64,000 nt of DNA, from contig OY743174.1 in NCBI GenBank assembly GCA_963555705.1, positions 23,841,108 through 23,905,107 on the forward strand, written 5' to 3'. A model generated the notes under the pieces. That model was not told the origin of the DNA. It saw only the letters and a list, made by a program, of their open reading frames with translations, and did no database searches. Within the stretch, counting starts at the first letter, position 1. Each line of letters opens with the position of its first letter. Origin of the DNA: Ligustrum vulgare. Lineage: Eukaryota; Streptophyta; Magnoliopsida; Lamiales; Oleaceae. Made by a program: the position numbers and the translations under genes. Of this stretch, positions 1 through 10,064 are shown in pieces.

Positions 1-2
1 TG

Positions 3-224
3 CAAGCAAAGCTTATAGGAGCTGACATGGACGTCATTGAGGGTGGCATGGATTATGATGACATGGCAAATTCACCGGACAGCCTAGACCAGGGATCAAC
101 TGAGTCTCCAATGGAGAAGAAAAAGCGGGAGAGATCTAATTCTTGGGAGAATAAAGCTAAATTCCTTGTAAGACTCAAGTCTTTGACCAAATCTGACTCT
201 GGAAGAAGGGGAATTCGAAGTTAG
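3..224 (+). CDS. 3' end of an unidentified protein-coding gene (5' part outside window)
   Basis: The frame is open from the left edge (codons KLIGAD precede the first Met at 27) and stops at 222-224, so this is the C-terminus of a longer protein. The visible tail is acidic first (MDYDD, SPDSLDQ) and then strongly basic (MEKKKRERS, GRRGIRS), a typical disordered or nuclear-localised C-terminus. I see no domain and do not recognise the family. AT-rich sequence compatible with a 3' UTR follows. Confidence 0.55.
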   Translation, partial: QAKLIGADMDVIEGGMDYDDMANSPDSLDQGSTESPMEKKKRERSNSWENKAKFLVRLKSLTKSDSGRRGIRS

Positions 225-1323
225 AACCCTTCTTGAGCTTTAATTTAATTTATGCGAATGAACTATGACAAACATATAGAAATTAATATTAAGGCCTCCT
301 CAATAGAAGTTTCACAATCAGAATTAATAATTTTTAGTATTTTATATATTCCAATTACAAAAGTCCCATAGCCAAGATTCCGGTAGAGTTGCTAGGGCCT
401 CGTGCGATTAGTGAAGCGAAACTCAAATATCCACGTTATCAAAATAAAAATAAAAAATATGTACTAAAGTTGATAATTGCAAGCTATACAGAATGAAATG
501 AAGTCATAGATGCCTAAAAAAATCATGCGTGTACTGATATTGATCCTCTGTCCATATAAAAAAAATAATTGTGAGTAGGGGATTGATCCCCCACGGTCTA
601 ACATCATTCCCCATTGTCATCACTCTTGCTATGATATGAAATTTGACAGTACGAACATTTATCTCAAGCAGTTTTTTCTGCTGCCTTCTGTAACCATTGA
701 AAAACATTCCACTCAGACATAACAAAACAAATACAAAACACAGAGATAGATTAATTAATTAGTCACCTAAGATGAGTGTGCAATGAAAAATCGATTCATT
801 CACTGTTTGGATCTCAGTTGTGATTATAAAGTATTCTGTCAAAATGTTAGCTTCCAAGTATCAATACTTACAAGTTAGAACGCATTTTTAAATTTTGAAG
901 AAGAACAAGCGCAAAAACACGCATGAATTTAGTTTCTTTATGGACAATAACCTGTACTAAGAAACTGAAACTGTCCTAAAATCATGGATTCAAGGAAATT
1001 CAATGAATTAAGGAATATATTTATGCAACATTTGAACTGCACGTATACAACCACATGGCCTTCCTCAATTTAAGAAATAATTCAAGAATGAAAAATCTTA
1101 TTAAATTGTACCTCTATTTTCGCTGAAATGGAAGAAAACCCAGATGACCCACACAAGAGCTTCCTTCCATCCACCGCCGCCAATTCCACACCGTCGATAG
1201 ACTCGATACAAGTATTCGGATAACTTTTGGTAAAATTCTTCCCGTAATTCTCCGTTTCTTCTTCCAGTTTAAATTCAATAATTATATTATTTTATTTATT
1301 AACCATAAAAAACAGCATCTGCC
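225..1323. other. intergenic AT-rich sequence; one small ORF
   Basis: No convincing gene. The only open stretch of interest is 1128-1223 on the plus strand, a 31-codon ORF beginning MEENPDDPHKSF with plant-like codon use and a run of CCA/ACC codons. It could be a first exon or a fragment of one, but no splice partner is visible. Confidence 0.4.
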
Positions 1324-1405
1324 GTCGCTTTGGCCGAGTGGTTAAGGCGTGTGCCTGCTAAGTACATGGGGTTTCCCCGCGAGAGTTCGAATCTCTCAGG
1401 CGACG
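1324..1405 (+). tRNA. trnS-GCU: tRNA-Ser (anticodon GCU)
   Basis: An 82-nt class II tRNA. The acceptor stem GTCGCTT pairs with AGGCGAC (1398-1404, one G-T pair) followed by discriminator G at 1405. The anticodon GCT lies at 1357-1359 in the loop CTGCTAA, the long variable arm is TGGGG/CCCC, and the T arm is GAGAG-TTCGAAT-CTCTC. The internal A box (TGGCCGAGTGG) and B box (GTTCGAATC) are intact. No intron and no encoded CCA, as expected for a nuclear plant gene. It decodes AGC/AGU serine codons. Confidence 0.97.
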
Positions 1406-1411
1406 GTCTAG

Positions 1412-1415
1412 TTTT
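1412..1415 (+). terminator. RNA polymerase III terminator of tRNA-Ser
   Basis: A run of four T residues six bases after the tRNA 3' end, the minimal Pol III stop signal. Confidence 0.75.
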
Positions 1416-2332
1416 GTCCCTTGTAAAAATTTTCTACTAATTAGCTCTTGCACAGAGGATGAATTAGAATTATTTGTATAATTGGTTTCGAAGTATGTTA
1501 TAATGTTGTGGGGATAAAGCAAGTCTAGGAGTTTTCGTGCTTTCATCCATGTTATTTAATGCCGTCGTTATAATTTATAAATTACATAATTCTTCAAATC
1601 ATGTTTTAATCACACATTTTACATTAAAAAAAAATCAATAAACTATGGCTTTGTTTATTTATAGCTCTATATAGACACCTGTGTAATTTAAATAGAAAAT
1701 TATAGCTTTTAGAGGCGAAGTCATATCATATACACACTCTTAGGGCTTGGGGATATTTTTGTAGAATTTTTTGTTTTACTTCTACTTTTTGGATAAGAAC
1801 TTCTTGAAAAAACTATTTTAGATCAACTTCATCTAATTAGACAAAATACTTTTAAAAATATTATTAAACATATTTAAAAGCATCTTCTTAATCTCGATAG
1901 TAATTTCTAACTTGTTAAAAGTCCTACGGACCAAATCATAGATATTATGTCTAGCAGTGACTGGAAAAATAGTACAAACATGACGATTCAGTGGGATAAA
2001 ATTGCCTTCAGCAGGGACAAAGGCTGGAAAAAAAGTAGCCGAGGCTTTTTGCAAGAACTTAAGATTCTTTAACCCTAAACGCTAAACCATTCCTTTTTAT
2101 CGCTAAAAATATGGGGGAAAGTCAGTTATTGATTTAGGGTTCATCAAAGGCAATTTAGAGAAATGAGGCAATTTAGGGAAAGTCAGTTATTCTCCTCGTC
2201 GCCCTTCTAATGTAAGAATTAGTTTGTGTAGAAAGAGAAATATAATATTGGAAATTGTGTTGATAATAATATATGAAAAACTCGTTTAAGGAGCTGCATT
2301 TATAGGTCTCAAAACTCATTACCCTCTCTTAT
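1416..2332. other. noncoding AT-rich sequence
   Basis: No ORF, repeat array or RNA gene that I can support. It contains a weak local duplication of the phrase 'agggaaagtcagttatt' around 2115 and 2175. Confidence 0.4.
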
Positions 2333-2340
2333 TTAGAGAA

Positions 2341-2655
2341 TAGTGATAGCAACGGGACGGGTTCGGGTCGGGTCCCCCCGACCCGTGCCCCGAGAGAATT
2401 TTTCAATTTCAAACCCGCCCCGCGACCCCCGAATTTCGGGTCGGCGTGGGTTCGAGTTCAGAGCGGGTCAACCTACCCGCCTTGTTTAATTTTTTTTATT
2501 TTTTCGGTATTTTTTATTTTTTTTATTAATTTATTTAATCGGGACGGGTTCGGATCAGGACAGCCAAACCCGCACCCGCCCCGCGACCCACCCGGGTCGG
2601 GGGAAATCGTCCCATATTAGGGGCGGGTTCGGGTCGGGTATTTTTGCCATTTCTA
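2341..2655. mobile_element. GC-rich hAT-type MITE, copy 1
   Basis: A 315-bp noncoding element flanked by a perfect 8-bp target duplication TTAGAGAA (2333-2340 and 2656-2663), the TSD length of hAT transposons. Imperfect terminal inverted repeats: left TAGTGATAGCAA, right (reverse complement) TAGAAATGGCAA. Subterminal regions are GC-rich repeats of CGGGTTCGGGTCGGG and its complement around an AT-rich core (2486-2540). It encodes nothing and would depend on a hAT transposase supplied elsewhere. Confidence 0.88.
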
Positions 2656-2663
2656 TTAGAGAA

Positions 2664-3071
2664 GGAGTCCTTATTGAAGAATCTTACCTTTCAAAGAAAG
2701 AATCCTTATGGGAGTGGGACTTTCTTTTCTGGGAAGTGGTTTATATGATTACAACAGTTTCATTGGCTCTAGGGCTAGGCCCTCTTATGAAGCTCATGGA
2801 TCGAGAACAATTTATGATGGGCCTCTGGTACCATAAGGCTGAGATGGACCGATCTTAAGATCAGCAATTGACATGGGGATAGTGAGGTCGGCACAAACCC
2901 GACCTTATACGTGGTCCCTATCCTCCCTTTCATTTTACTTCGTGAAATCTTTGAAAGACCAGAGAACTCCTCAAGCAACTAGCACGATTTATTACTTCAG
3001 CAAAAAGTAGGACTTCGGGTAAGCTCGACCTTTCCCGACCTCCTTATTTACATAATTTATTTTCAAAAAAT
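2664..3071. other. noncoding flank between MITE and gypsy element
   Basis: No gene that I can support. Short open stretches with fair coding look occur (2788-2857, beginning MKLMDREQ) but are stopped and unassigned. They may be decayed exons of the same locus as the split ORF at 3072-3200. Confidence 0.3.
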
Positions 3072-3200
3072 ATGCTAAGGCAAGTGACCACAGGAAACCT
3101 TAGGGAAGTAGAAGGTTTGGACGAGCCTCTAGAGGTTGAGCCAATAGGTTTTTACCAGCCACCACCACCTTCCAGGGATGATGAATCGGACACTGAGGAG
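3072..3200 (+). pseudogene. 5' half of an ORF interrupted by the gypsy insertion
   Basis: A 43-codon open frame beginning MLRQVTTGNL, with PPPP and the acidic end SRDDESDTEE. It runs to the last base before the LTR, and its stop codon is the first TGA of the LTR itself. The matching downstream frame (7504-7716) starts at the first base after the right LTR in the same phase. Product unknown; the pair looks like one coding exon split by the element. Confidence 0.4.
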
Positions 3201-4113
3201 TGATGAGATCCGAAGTAGGAGACCAAAGGGGAAGTCGACCTATCGACAATGCGACAGTGATCTACGCGGGAAACGACACAAGTTTCATGTTGGAAGCGAG
3301 CCGAGAAGACAAAGGGATCGAACCGAATCAAAAGGGTCAAGGTTTGGTGACCAAGAGCACATTCACGGCCGTAAAACCAGTGTTCACGGCCGTAACAGCC
3401 CCTCAGGTCAAAAACAAGAATTTCAAGATTTTTATACTTACGGCCGTAAGAAAATAACTCACGACCGTAACTCCTTCTCTGGTGGAATTGAAGAACTTCA
3501 GCAATTTGATTCTTACGGCTGTGAGAGTTCTTGTTATGGCCGTAACTCATTAACAGAGAGTCACTTACGACCGTAAGTGACATTGTTACGGCCGTAATAT
3601 CTAATTTCCGGATTTCGCATTTTTTAATTTAATTCCCTTTTTTTTTTTTAATTATTTACTTCTATGTTTTGGGCCCAATTAGCGGCAATCCTAGTTTTTA
3701 GGTTAGTTTACATTATATTGCTTTGTTTTTCATTAGGAAACAACAACTTTGATATTATTGAATGAATGTGAGAATTTTCTCTCTCTCGAAAAGGAGGATT
3801 CCTTTTTCTTGTTCTTGAAGAACAATTCATAGAACTTATCAAATATTTTCTTGAATATTTGTGGCGTTCCAATCAGAAACTTATCAAGGAGATTGGGCAA
3901 ATCCTTGTGGCGTTTCGAAAGTCTTGGTTCTTTATTCCGCATCGTCAATTTATTACGTCGTGATTGTTGGGTCCAGGTCCTATCGTCAATTTTTATCTTT
4001 TCCAGTATTTTAATTATTGTGTTCTTGTGTTTCTTGGCTGAATCTGGATCTTTCCTATCTTTGTTTCGTTTAATTTCGCGTGTTCGTTGTGACCCCCTCC
4101 CGGGATCACATCA
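3201..4113 (+). repeat. 5' LTR of gypsy derivative
   Basis: 913 bp, TG...CA, aligned by eye along its whole length to the right copy with scattered substitutions and small indels, so the insertion is not recent. Carries the paired palindrome array at 3363-3597. Confidence 0.88.
3363..3597 (+). repeat. array of eight 12-bp palindromes in four 21-bp-spaced pairs (5' LTR)
   Basis: Variants of TTACGGCCGTAA start at 3363, 3384, 3438, 3459, 3513, 3534, 3565 and 3586. Within each pair the start-to-start distance is exactly 21 bp. Pairs start 75, 75 and 52 bp apart. The same spacing recurs in the other LTR and, nearly, in the right-hand gypsy element. Function unknown; two helical turns between sites would put both on one DNA face. 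Confidence 0.9.
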
Positions 4114-4115
4114 TC

Positions 4116-4127
4116 TGGTATCAGAGC
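4116..4127 (+). promoter_or_regulatory. primer binding site (tRNA-iMet)
   Basis: TGGTATCAGAGC, complementary to the 3' end of initiator methionine tRNA, two bases after the LTR end. Primes minus-strand DNA synthesis. Confidence 0.9.
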
Positions 4128-4501
4128 TTGGATCTAGATTCAGTTCTTGATCTTCGTACCAGTAAATTTTTTTCTTTATTTGATTCATATAAAATTCCAC
4201 AAAAAAATTCAAACCTGTTTATCTTAGTCAATTCTTACCCAAATCTAATTCCATTTTTTTCGCCATATTCGTAGTCAAATTGTCTAGTTGTTAAAAATAA
4301 ATCGAAAATTTCATTATTTTCCCGAATATTTCGAATCTGTCTCAATTTCCAAATTTTCCCGTTCTTACTCGTGTCTTATCGTGTCCTACCCTTACTTGAG
4401 TTCTTGGGCTGTTTCGAAGTGCTTGGAAGGGGGATTTTGAGTGACACACGTGCGATATATTTTTGCGAGGTGTATACCACTTATTTCTGTGAAGACTAAT
4501 A

Positions 4502-6225
4502 ATGTCTAGCAGACGGGATTCATCATCTTCATCAGTTGGGGACAACCAGAGAATTTACAGAAGGGAGCCAGCAGCTTCATCAACGAGCCACAATAAACGA
4601 CCGGAAGGTATGAATAGGGTGAATAACAATGTTGTAGGTGTGATGGAGACTTTACATGAGAAATTTGAGAAGTTGATGACTAGGATGGATAGGCAGGAAG
4701 AAACTATTAATAAGTTGCGTAGGGAACAAACTCATGCGGGTCCTAGAGCTAGGAGGGAAGACCGGAGAGATCATAGGGGGAGACATAATCAAAGGGTTGG
4801 ATATGGTTTTGATGATGAAGAGTTTTCGAGTGAAGGAAGTAGTGTCCAATCATCTGTGGCTAGTGTAAGGAGGAGAAGGGGTAGAGGAGATAGGGATGAA
4901 AGGGCGAATAATAGAAGAGATCGTTGTGATCGGGATGAAATAGATGATAATCTAGGTAAAATAAAAATGTCTATTCCACCTTTTCATGGGAGGAGTGATC
5001 CGGAGGCTTACCTAGATTGGGAGAAGAAGGTAGAGTTGATGTTTGATTGCCACAACTATTCGGAAGGAAAGAAGGTGAAGTTAGAGGTTGTTGAGTTCAC
5101 CGATTATGCCGTTAATTGGTGGGATCAGCTGGTGAAGGATCGAAGGAGGAATGGTGAGGGGCAATGGATACATGGCGTGAGATGAAAATCATAATGAGGA
5201 AGAGGTTTATCCCAAGCCACTATCATAGGGATATTTATCAAAGGTTGCAGGGGCTCACGCAAGGTTCTAGGAGTGTAGAGGAATATCATAGAGACATGGA
5301 GGTAGCCATGATTAGGGCCAACGTGGTGGAGGATCGGGAAGCTACAATGGCTAGATTTTTGAGTGGGCTGAACAGAGATATTGCAAACATTGTCGAGTTA
5401 CAACATTATGTGGAACTGGAAGACATGGTGCACATGGAAATGAAGGTGGAAAGGCAATTAAGGCGAAATGGGACATCTAAACAATCACCGGGAACTTATC
5501 CTACATCACAATCGAGGAAGGATCACAATGATGAGCACGTCCCGAAGGGAAAGGAGGAACTTACAACTAAAGGTAAAAATATTTCTGATTCTCAACCTAC
5601 TAGGGATAGAAATATTAAGTGTTTTAAGTGTTTGGGGTCGGGCCATATAGCATCACAGTATCCAAATAAGAAAGTAATGCTCTTGCGTGATAATGGTGAA
5701 ATTAGTTCTGATGATGAATTTAAGGGAATGCCTAAGTTAGTGGATGTTGGGGCTAGTAGTAGCGATGAAGAGGGGTTAACTTATGCGATGAAAGGGTCCC
5801 TTGTGAATAGACGTGTCCTAAATTCTCGAACTAAGATGGTTGAACTTGATGAACAGCGAGATAATCTTTTCCACACTAGGTGTTTGGTGGGGAAAAAGGT
5901 TTGTGGGATGGTAATTGACGGGGGAAGTTGTACTAATGTGGTTAGTACATTATTGGTGGAAAAGTTGGGATTGCCTAAGGTGAAACACCCCAACCCCTAT
6001 AAATTACAGTGGTTAATCGAGTCGGGAGAACTTAAGGTGAACAAGCAGGTTAATATTAAATTCACCATTGGGGGTTATAGAGATGAGGTGGTGTGTGATG
6101 TGGTCCCTATGCATGTTGAGCATATTTTATTAGGAATGTCATGGCAACATGATAGGAGAGTGGTGTATGATGGGTTCTTTCGTGAAGGGTGTAAAAAGGA
6201 TCATTCTTGCGCCGCTGACACCTAA
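4502..6225 (+). pseudogene. gag-protease of gypsy derivative, frameshifted
   Basis: Gag starts at 4502 with a polar, Arg-rich N-terminus, then the retrotransposon gag core (SIPPFHGRSDPEAYLDWE, about residues 155-175). A frameshift near 5160-5185 moves the frame into the second ORF (5164-6225), which continues the gag core (about residues 1-95), a zinc knuckle at 153-166, and the protease motif IDGGSCTN with Asp at about 252. The knuckle is C-x2-C-x4-H-x4-Y: its last Cys codon is TAT at 5659-5661. A further frameshift near 6175 ends the frame; the linker (SEKGELEREKKKK) continues in another frame to about 6451. No RT follows. Confidence 0.85.
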
Positions 6226-6583
6226 AGAGGTCCAAGAGGACCAATTGAAAATAAAGAGCGAGTTTGAGGGGAAAAATAAGAGCGTTGAGGCCACGACGTC
6301 AGAAAAAGGTGAGCTTGAGAGAGAAAAGAAAAAGAAAAGAGAGTCCACAACAAAAATGAGTCTCTTTGCATTTGCTAGCACATCCCTCCCTAGTTTGGCT
6401 AATTCTGTTTTGCAGGTACCACAATCAAATTACAAAACTAAGGCCAAATGAAAAATTAATTGTCGGACAGAACAACCCCAAAGGATGATGGATAGCAAAA
6501 ACATGAACAGGTCCCTCGAACCAACGAAAGCAGGAAATACATAAAGGAGAGGCCATATACAGATTCGAGGTCGAATCATTTCC

Positions 6584-6596
6584 AAGAAAGGGGGGA
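6584..6596 (+). promoter_or_regulatory. polypurine tract of gypsy derivative
   Basis: AAGAAAGGGGGGA directly before the right LTR; primes plus-strand synthesis. Confidence 0.85.
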
Positions 6597-7503
6597 TGAT
6601 GAGATCCGAAGTAGGAGACCAAAGGGGAAGTCGACCTATCGGCAATGCGACAGTGATCTACGCTGGAAACGGCACAAGTTTCATGTTGGAATCGAGCCGA
6701 GAAGACAAAGGGATCGAGTCGAATCAAAAGGGTCAAGGTTTGGTGACCAAGAGCACATTCACGGCCGTAAAACCAGTGTTCACGGTCGTAACAGCCCCTT
6801 GGGTCAAAAACAAGAATTTCAAGATTTTTATACTTATGGCCGTAAGAAAATAACTCACGGCTGTAACTCCTTCTCTGGTGGAATTGAAGAACTTCAGCAA
6901 TTTGATTCTTAAGGCCGTGAGAGTTCTTGTTACGGCCGTAACTCATTAACAGAGAGTCACTTACGGCCGTAAGTGACATTGTTACGGCCGTAACATCTAA
7001 TTTCCAGATTACGCATTTTTTAATTTAATTCCGTTTTTTTTAATTATTTACTTCTATGTTTTGGGCCCAATTAGTGGCAACCCTAGTTTTTACGTTAGTT
7101 TACATTATATTGCTTTATTTTTCATTAGGAAACAACAATTTTGATATTATTGAATGAATGTGAGAATTTTCTCTCTCTCGAAAAGGAAGATTCTTTTTTC
7201 TTGTTCTTGAAGAACAATTCATAGAACTTATCAAATATTTTCTTGAATATTTGTGGCGTTCCAATCAGAAACTTATCAAGGAGTTTGGCATCCCTTGTGG
7301 CGTTTCGAAAACCTCGGTTCTTCAATCCGCATCGTCAATTTATTGCGTCGTGATTGTTGGGTCCAAATCCTATCGTCAATTTTTATCTTTTCCAGTATTT
7401 TAATTATTGTATTCTTGTGTTTCTTGGATGAATTTGGATCTTTCCTATCTTTATTTCGTTTAATTCCGCGTGTTCGTTGTGACCCCCTCCCGGGATCACA
7501 TCA
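6597..7503 (+). repeat. 3' LTR of gypsy derivative
   Basis: 907 bp, same ends as the left LTR. Differences from it include several C/T changes within the palindromes and small indels near 7028 and 7285. Confidence 0.88.
6759..6993 (+). repeat. paired palindrome array (3' LTR)
   Basis: Motif starts 6759, 6780, 6834, 6855, 6909, 6930, 6961 and 6982: the same 21-bp pair spacing and 75/75/52 pair steps as in the left LTR, although individual motifs have mutated independently (for example TTAAGGCCGTGA at 6909). Confidence 0.9.
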
Positions 7504-7716
7504 TCGGGTGTTGAGGATAATCTAGATTTAGGTAGAAGATCGGGTGAGACTGACCTTGAGCTCCTCACCTTTAATAGTAAGATGAAGGAGCATATGATCG
7601 AGGCGGATATGAGGAAATTTAAGTTATTTGATGGGTACACAGCCCAAGTCCCAAAAAAGGATGATGTGTGTTACCCCTGTCGGGAACGGGAGATTGTGGT
7701 ATTTCACGTTAATTGA
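7504..7716 (+). pseudogene. 3' half of the ORF interrupted by the gypsy insertion
   Basis: 70 codons open from the first base after the right LTR to TGA at 7714. Contains EDNLDLGRRSGETDLELL, an amphipathic stretch around MIEADMRKFKLFDGY, and a C-x2-C pair in CYPCRERE. I do not recognise the family. It is in phase with the 43-codon ORF before the element. An LTR insertion should leave a 5-bp duplication, so the exact phase match may be chance. Confidence 0.35.
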
Positions 7717-8343
7717 AGGTGGTTGTTCAAATCAAGTAATATCTTCTATTGGGTAATTGCCTCAAATTTGTCAAAAGATGGAGGACTTAAATTTTAATTG
7801 GAGAAAATATGCTTTAATTTAACTGTTATTATCAATATTGAATATAGAGATTCAAAATGGAATTAAAACCCTAATTGAAGTAGAAATATAACACCCTACA
7901 GTTGCGTGTCCTAGTTGAATTGAACATGAGGTAATTAGCTAACAATTGGAATTGCTTTCTACAGTTAGTTGTGTGCTAGTGGAATGGAAATTGAGAACAG
8001 AGGCCCAATTGTCAGAAGAACAGTTAACTAAAGAGAGAATTCCATGTCATGAATTAGTGAGAAATATTTGGAATATATTTCTATAAATACGCATATTGTT
8101 CTCTATTGTCGAGACACATTAACTAGAAAGTTTGTAAAGAAAAATTGAAGTCTAGCATCTTATTTTCTTTTTGTGTTATATAAAGAAGTAAAAATTGGTA
8201 GATTTGGTAATGTTGGATATTGATTAATAAATCGAGAATTGAAAATCGATCAAAGTGACTTCGTATCGACTTCGACCAAATACTCAAAAACTCGACTCAA
8301 TCCGTTTAGGCAAAATTGTTTGCCACTTCGCCGCTTCGGGGCG
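7717..8343. other. noncoding, possibly LTR-derived
   Basis: No ORF. A TATA-like TCTATAAATAC at about 8080-8090 is followed by a short T/A-rich leader, an arrangement common in LTR promoters; no matching second LTR is seen. Confidence 0.3.
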
Positions 8344-8887
8344 TAGGAATGGCGATGGGTCGGGTTTGAGGCGGGTCGGGGCCGACCCGCCCCGCCCCGA
8401 ACCCGATATGGGCGACTCCGCCCCGCCCCGCTACTTTTCGCGGGGCGGGTTGGGGCGGGTCGTGGGTTTGAGCGGGTCGCGGTCCTGCCCCGTCAAATGA
8501 CCCGATTTTTTTTTTTTTTTAAAAAAAATTGATAATAAAATTTTAGGTGAAAAACTTAGGAGTCGAACTAGTTAGAGTTTTTAAATTTGGATTTTAAACA
8601 TAATATGTATATTTGAAGGGGAAAAAAAATCAATAAACAACATAATGATATAGTGATTGTATATTCTCATACTCTTAAATTCCACCAAGGTTCAATTTTT
8701 TCTAGACCTTATTAAATTTACATTTAGTTTCTCATTCCCACATCAACCAAAAAAAAAAAAAAAAAATGAATTTCTCGGTTCACGGGTCGGGGCGGGTCCG
8801 CCTTGAACCCGCCCTGCGGACCCGATGGGGCGAGTCGTTTCGGATCCTCCGGGGTTTCGGGTCGTTCGGGTTTTTTTGCCATCCCTA
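8344..8887. mobile_element. GC-rich hAT-type MITE, copy 2
   Basis: 544 bp, same architecture as copy 1. Left end TAGGAATGGCGATGGG, right end (reverse complement) TAGGGATGGCAAAAA, flanked by an 8-bp duplication with one mismatch: TCGGGGCG (8336-8343) and TCGGGACG (8888-8895). GC-rich subterminal repeats surround an AT-rich core of about 270 bp. Noncoding. It is inserted into sequence of unknown origin. Confidence 0.85.
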
Positions 8888-8895
8888 TCGGGACG

Positions 8896-10050
8896 TACAA
8901 ACGGGGATCGACCTGCCCGGTCAGGTCGCGAGTATATTTGGCCGAAAGAGAATTTTGATTTCTCTGCATGTATTGAAGGGTATATTTGACACTTCGAAAC
9001 CAATATCGGATGAATGAGAAATTACGAAAAAGGACGAAAATCAGGTCAAAATATTTGACCGTGCCACCGCATGGTTGGTAAACCGCGCGATCACACGTTA
9101 AATCCAATTCCGATTTTTTGAGTAGAACTGTGCGACCGCACGGTTGTCCGGTGAATAGACACATTTTCATAAAGGTGCATGGTTTTGGAAAGGGTGCATG
9201 GTTTGACCTCAACCATTTCGTCCACACCCTTTCATTGTTTATAAATAGGACCCTTTGGGTGTCCTATTCCTCACAATTTTGATATGCAAAACATCTCTCA
9301 TCCTTTCTTCTCTCCAAAATCAAAATCATTTCATTTATTTTGATTTTCCTTCATTTCATCTTTGGAGTACATAAGCCTAAATTTGGTTCGTTGTACTTGT
9401 GTTTTGGAGTGCTACAAACACAAGTGTAGCCGTTGTATCTTGGGAGTCGATTGTCGGAATCCGTAGGCACCACCGGTGCAGGGCAAATTCGACTTAAGGA
9501 CAAAGAGTCCAACTCTTGCCTCGACTTTGTCCCTACTTTTCTTCTTCTTCTTCTTCTTGTTTGTATTTTCCTTACCATTACTCTGTCCAATTTTTTGCAC
9601 GAATTTACAAACCATCATTATACTTATTTTGGCGTCACTATTCACAAAATTCCTCCAACAGGTAAGACTTGATATTTTTCCTACTATATTTCAGGGTTTG
9701 GTGAGTGAAATTCTATGCAATTATAAAAATGTATTTCTTATTTGAATCTTAAGGACATGACCCTACCCTATTCTCAAACCCTCTGCCGAGCTCTACCCTG
9801 CCGGCATTTAAAAGATTTGACGATCCGTAAATATTATGTTGTTTTATTTTCTTGTTTGCTCAATTATTTCTTAAACATCAAAAGTTCCTGGGAGTTAAGT
9901 AGAGAAGGAATCTACGTTTAATTCCTAACATCCATCCATTACATATATAATACCAACTGAGTTCTTCCGACTGGGCCCTACTTCTTTCTCGCCTAAAATA
10001 AATGTGCATCATTTTTTTTCCTTAACCGTTTCAAACTTTCATTGGATTTA
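8896..10050 (+). other. probable decayed LTR promoter region
   Basis: A TATA box TTTATAAATA lies at 9238-9247, followed by a pyrimidine-rich leader and a GC-balanced stretch (9430-9530). Short near-palindromic repeats with GCGACCGCACGG occur at 9055-9145. This layout resembles the U3-R-U5 of a Copia-type LTR. No partner LTR, primer site or ORF is visible, and the boundaries cannot be set. Confidence 0.35.
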
Positions 10051-10064
10051 TAACAGTATATGTT

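Larger units (their letters stand above)
3201..7503 (+). mobile_element. Ty3/gypsy deletion derivative (two LTRs, gag and protease only)
   Basis: Direct repeats 3201-4113 and 6597-7503 are the LTRs. They begin TGATGAGATC and end GATCACATCA, which is a near-perfect inverted repeat. The initiator-Met tRNA primer site follows the left LTR and a purine tract precedes the right one. The 2.5-kb internal region encodes gag, a zinc knuckle and the protease motif, then jumps to the purine tract, so RT, RNase H and integrase are gone. It is the same family as the minus-strand element at 59134-64000: similar gag, protease and LTR architecture. No clear 5-bp target duplication is visible (GGGAG-like AGGAG on the left, TCGGG on the right). 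Confidence 0.9.

Noticed and set aside
3152..3583. Long minus-strand ORF through the left gypsy LTR with repeated SYGR/YGRE words
   Set aside because: It is the shadow of the palindromes: because TTACGGCCGTAA is self-complementary, both strands stay open and look repetitive. The mirror ORF at 6425-6979 has the same cause.
3363..3597. Possible CRISPR-like array
   Set aside because: Repeats are 12-bp palindromes with short, repeated spacers inside an LTR of a plant gypsy element; nothing prokaryotic is nearby.
8344..8510. CpG island or host promoter
   Set aside because: The GC-rich block is made of hAT MITE subterminal repeats bounded by TIR and TSD.
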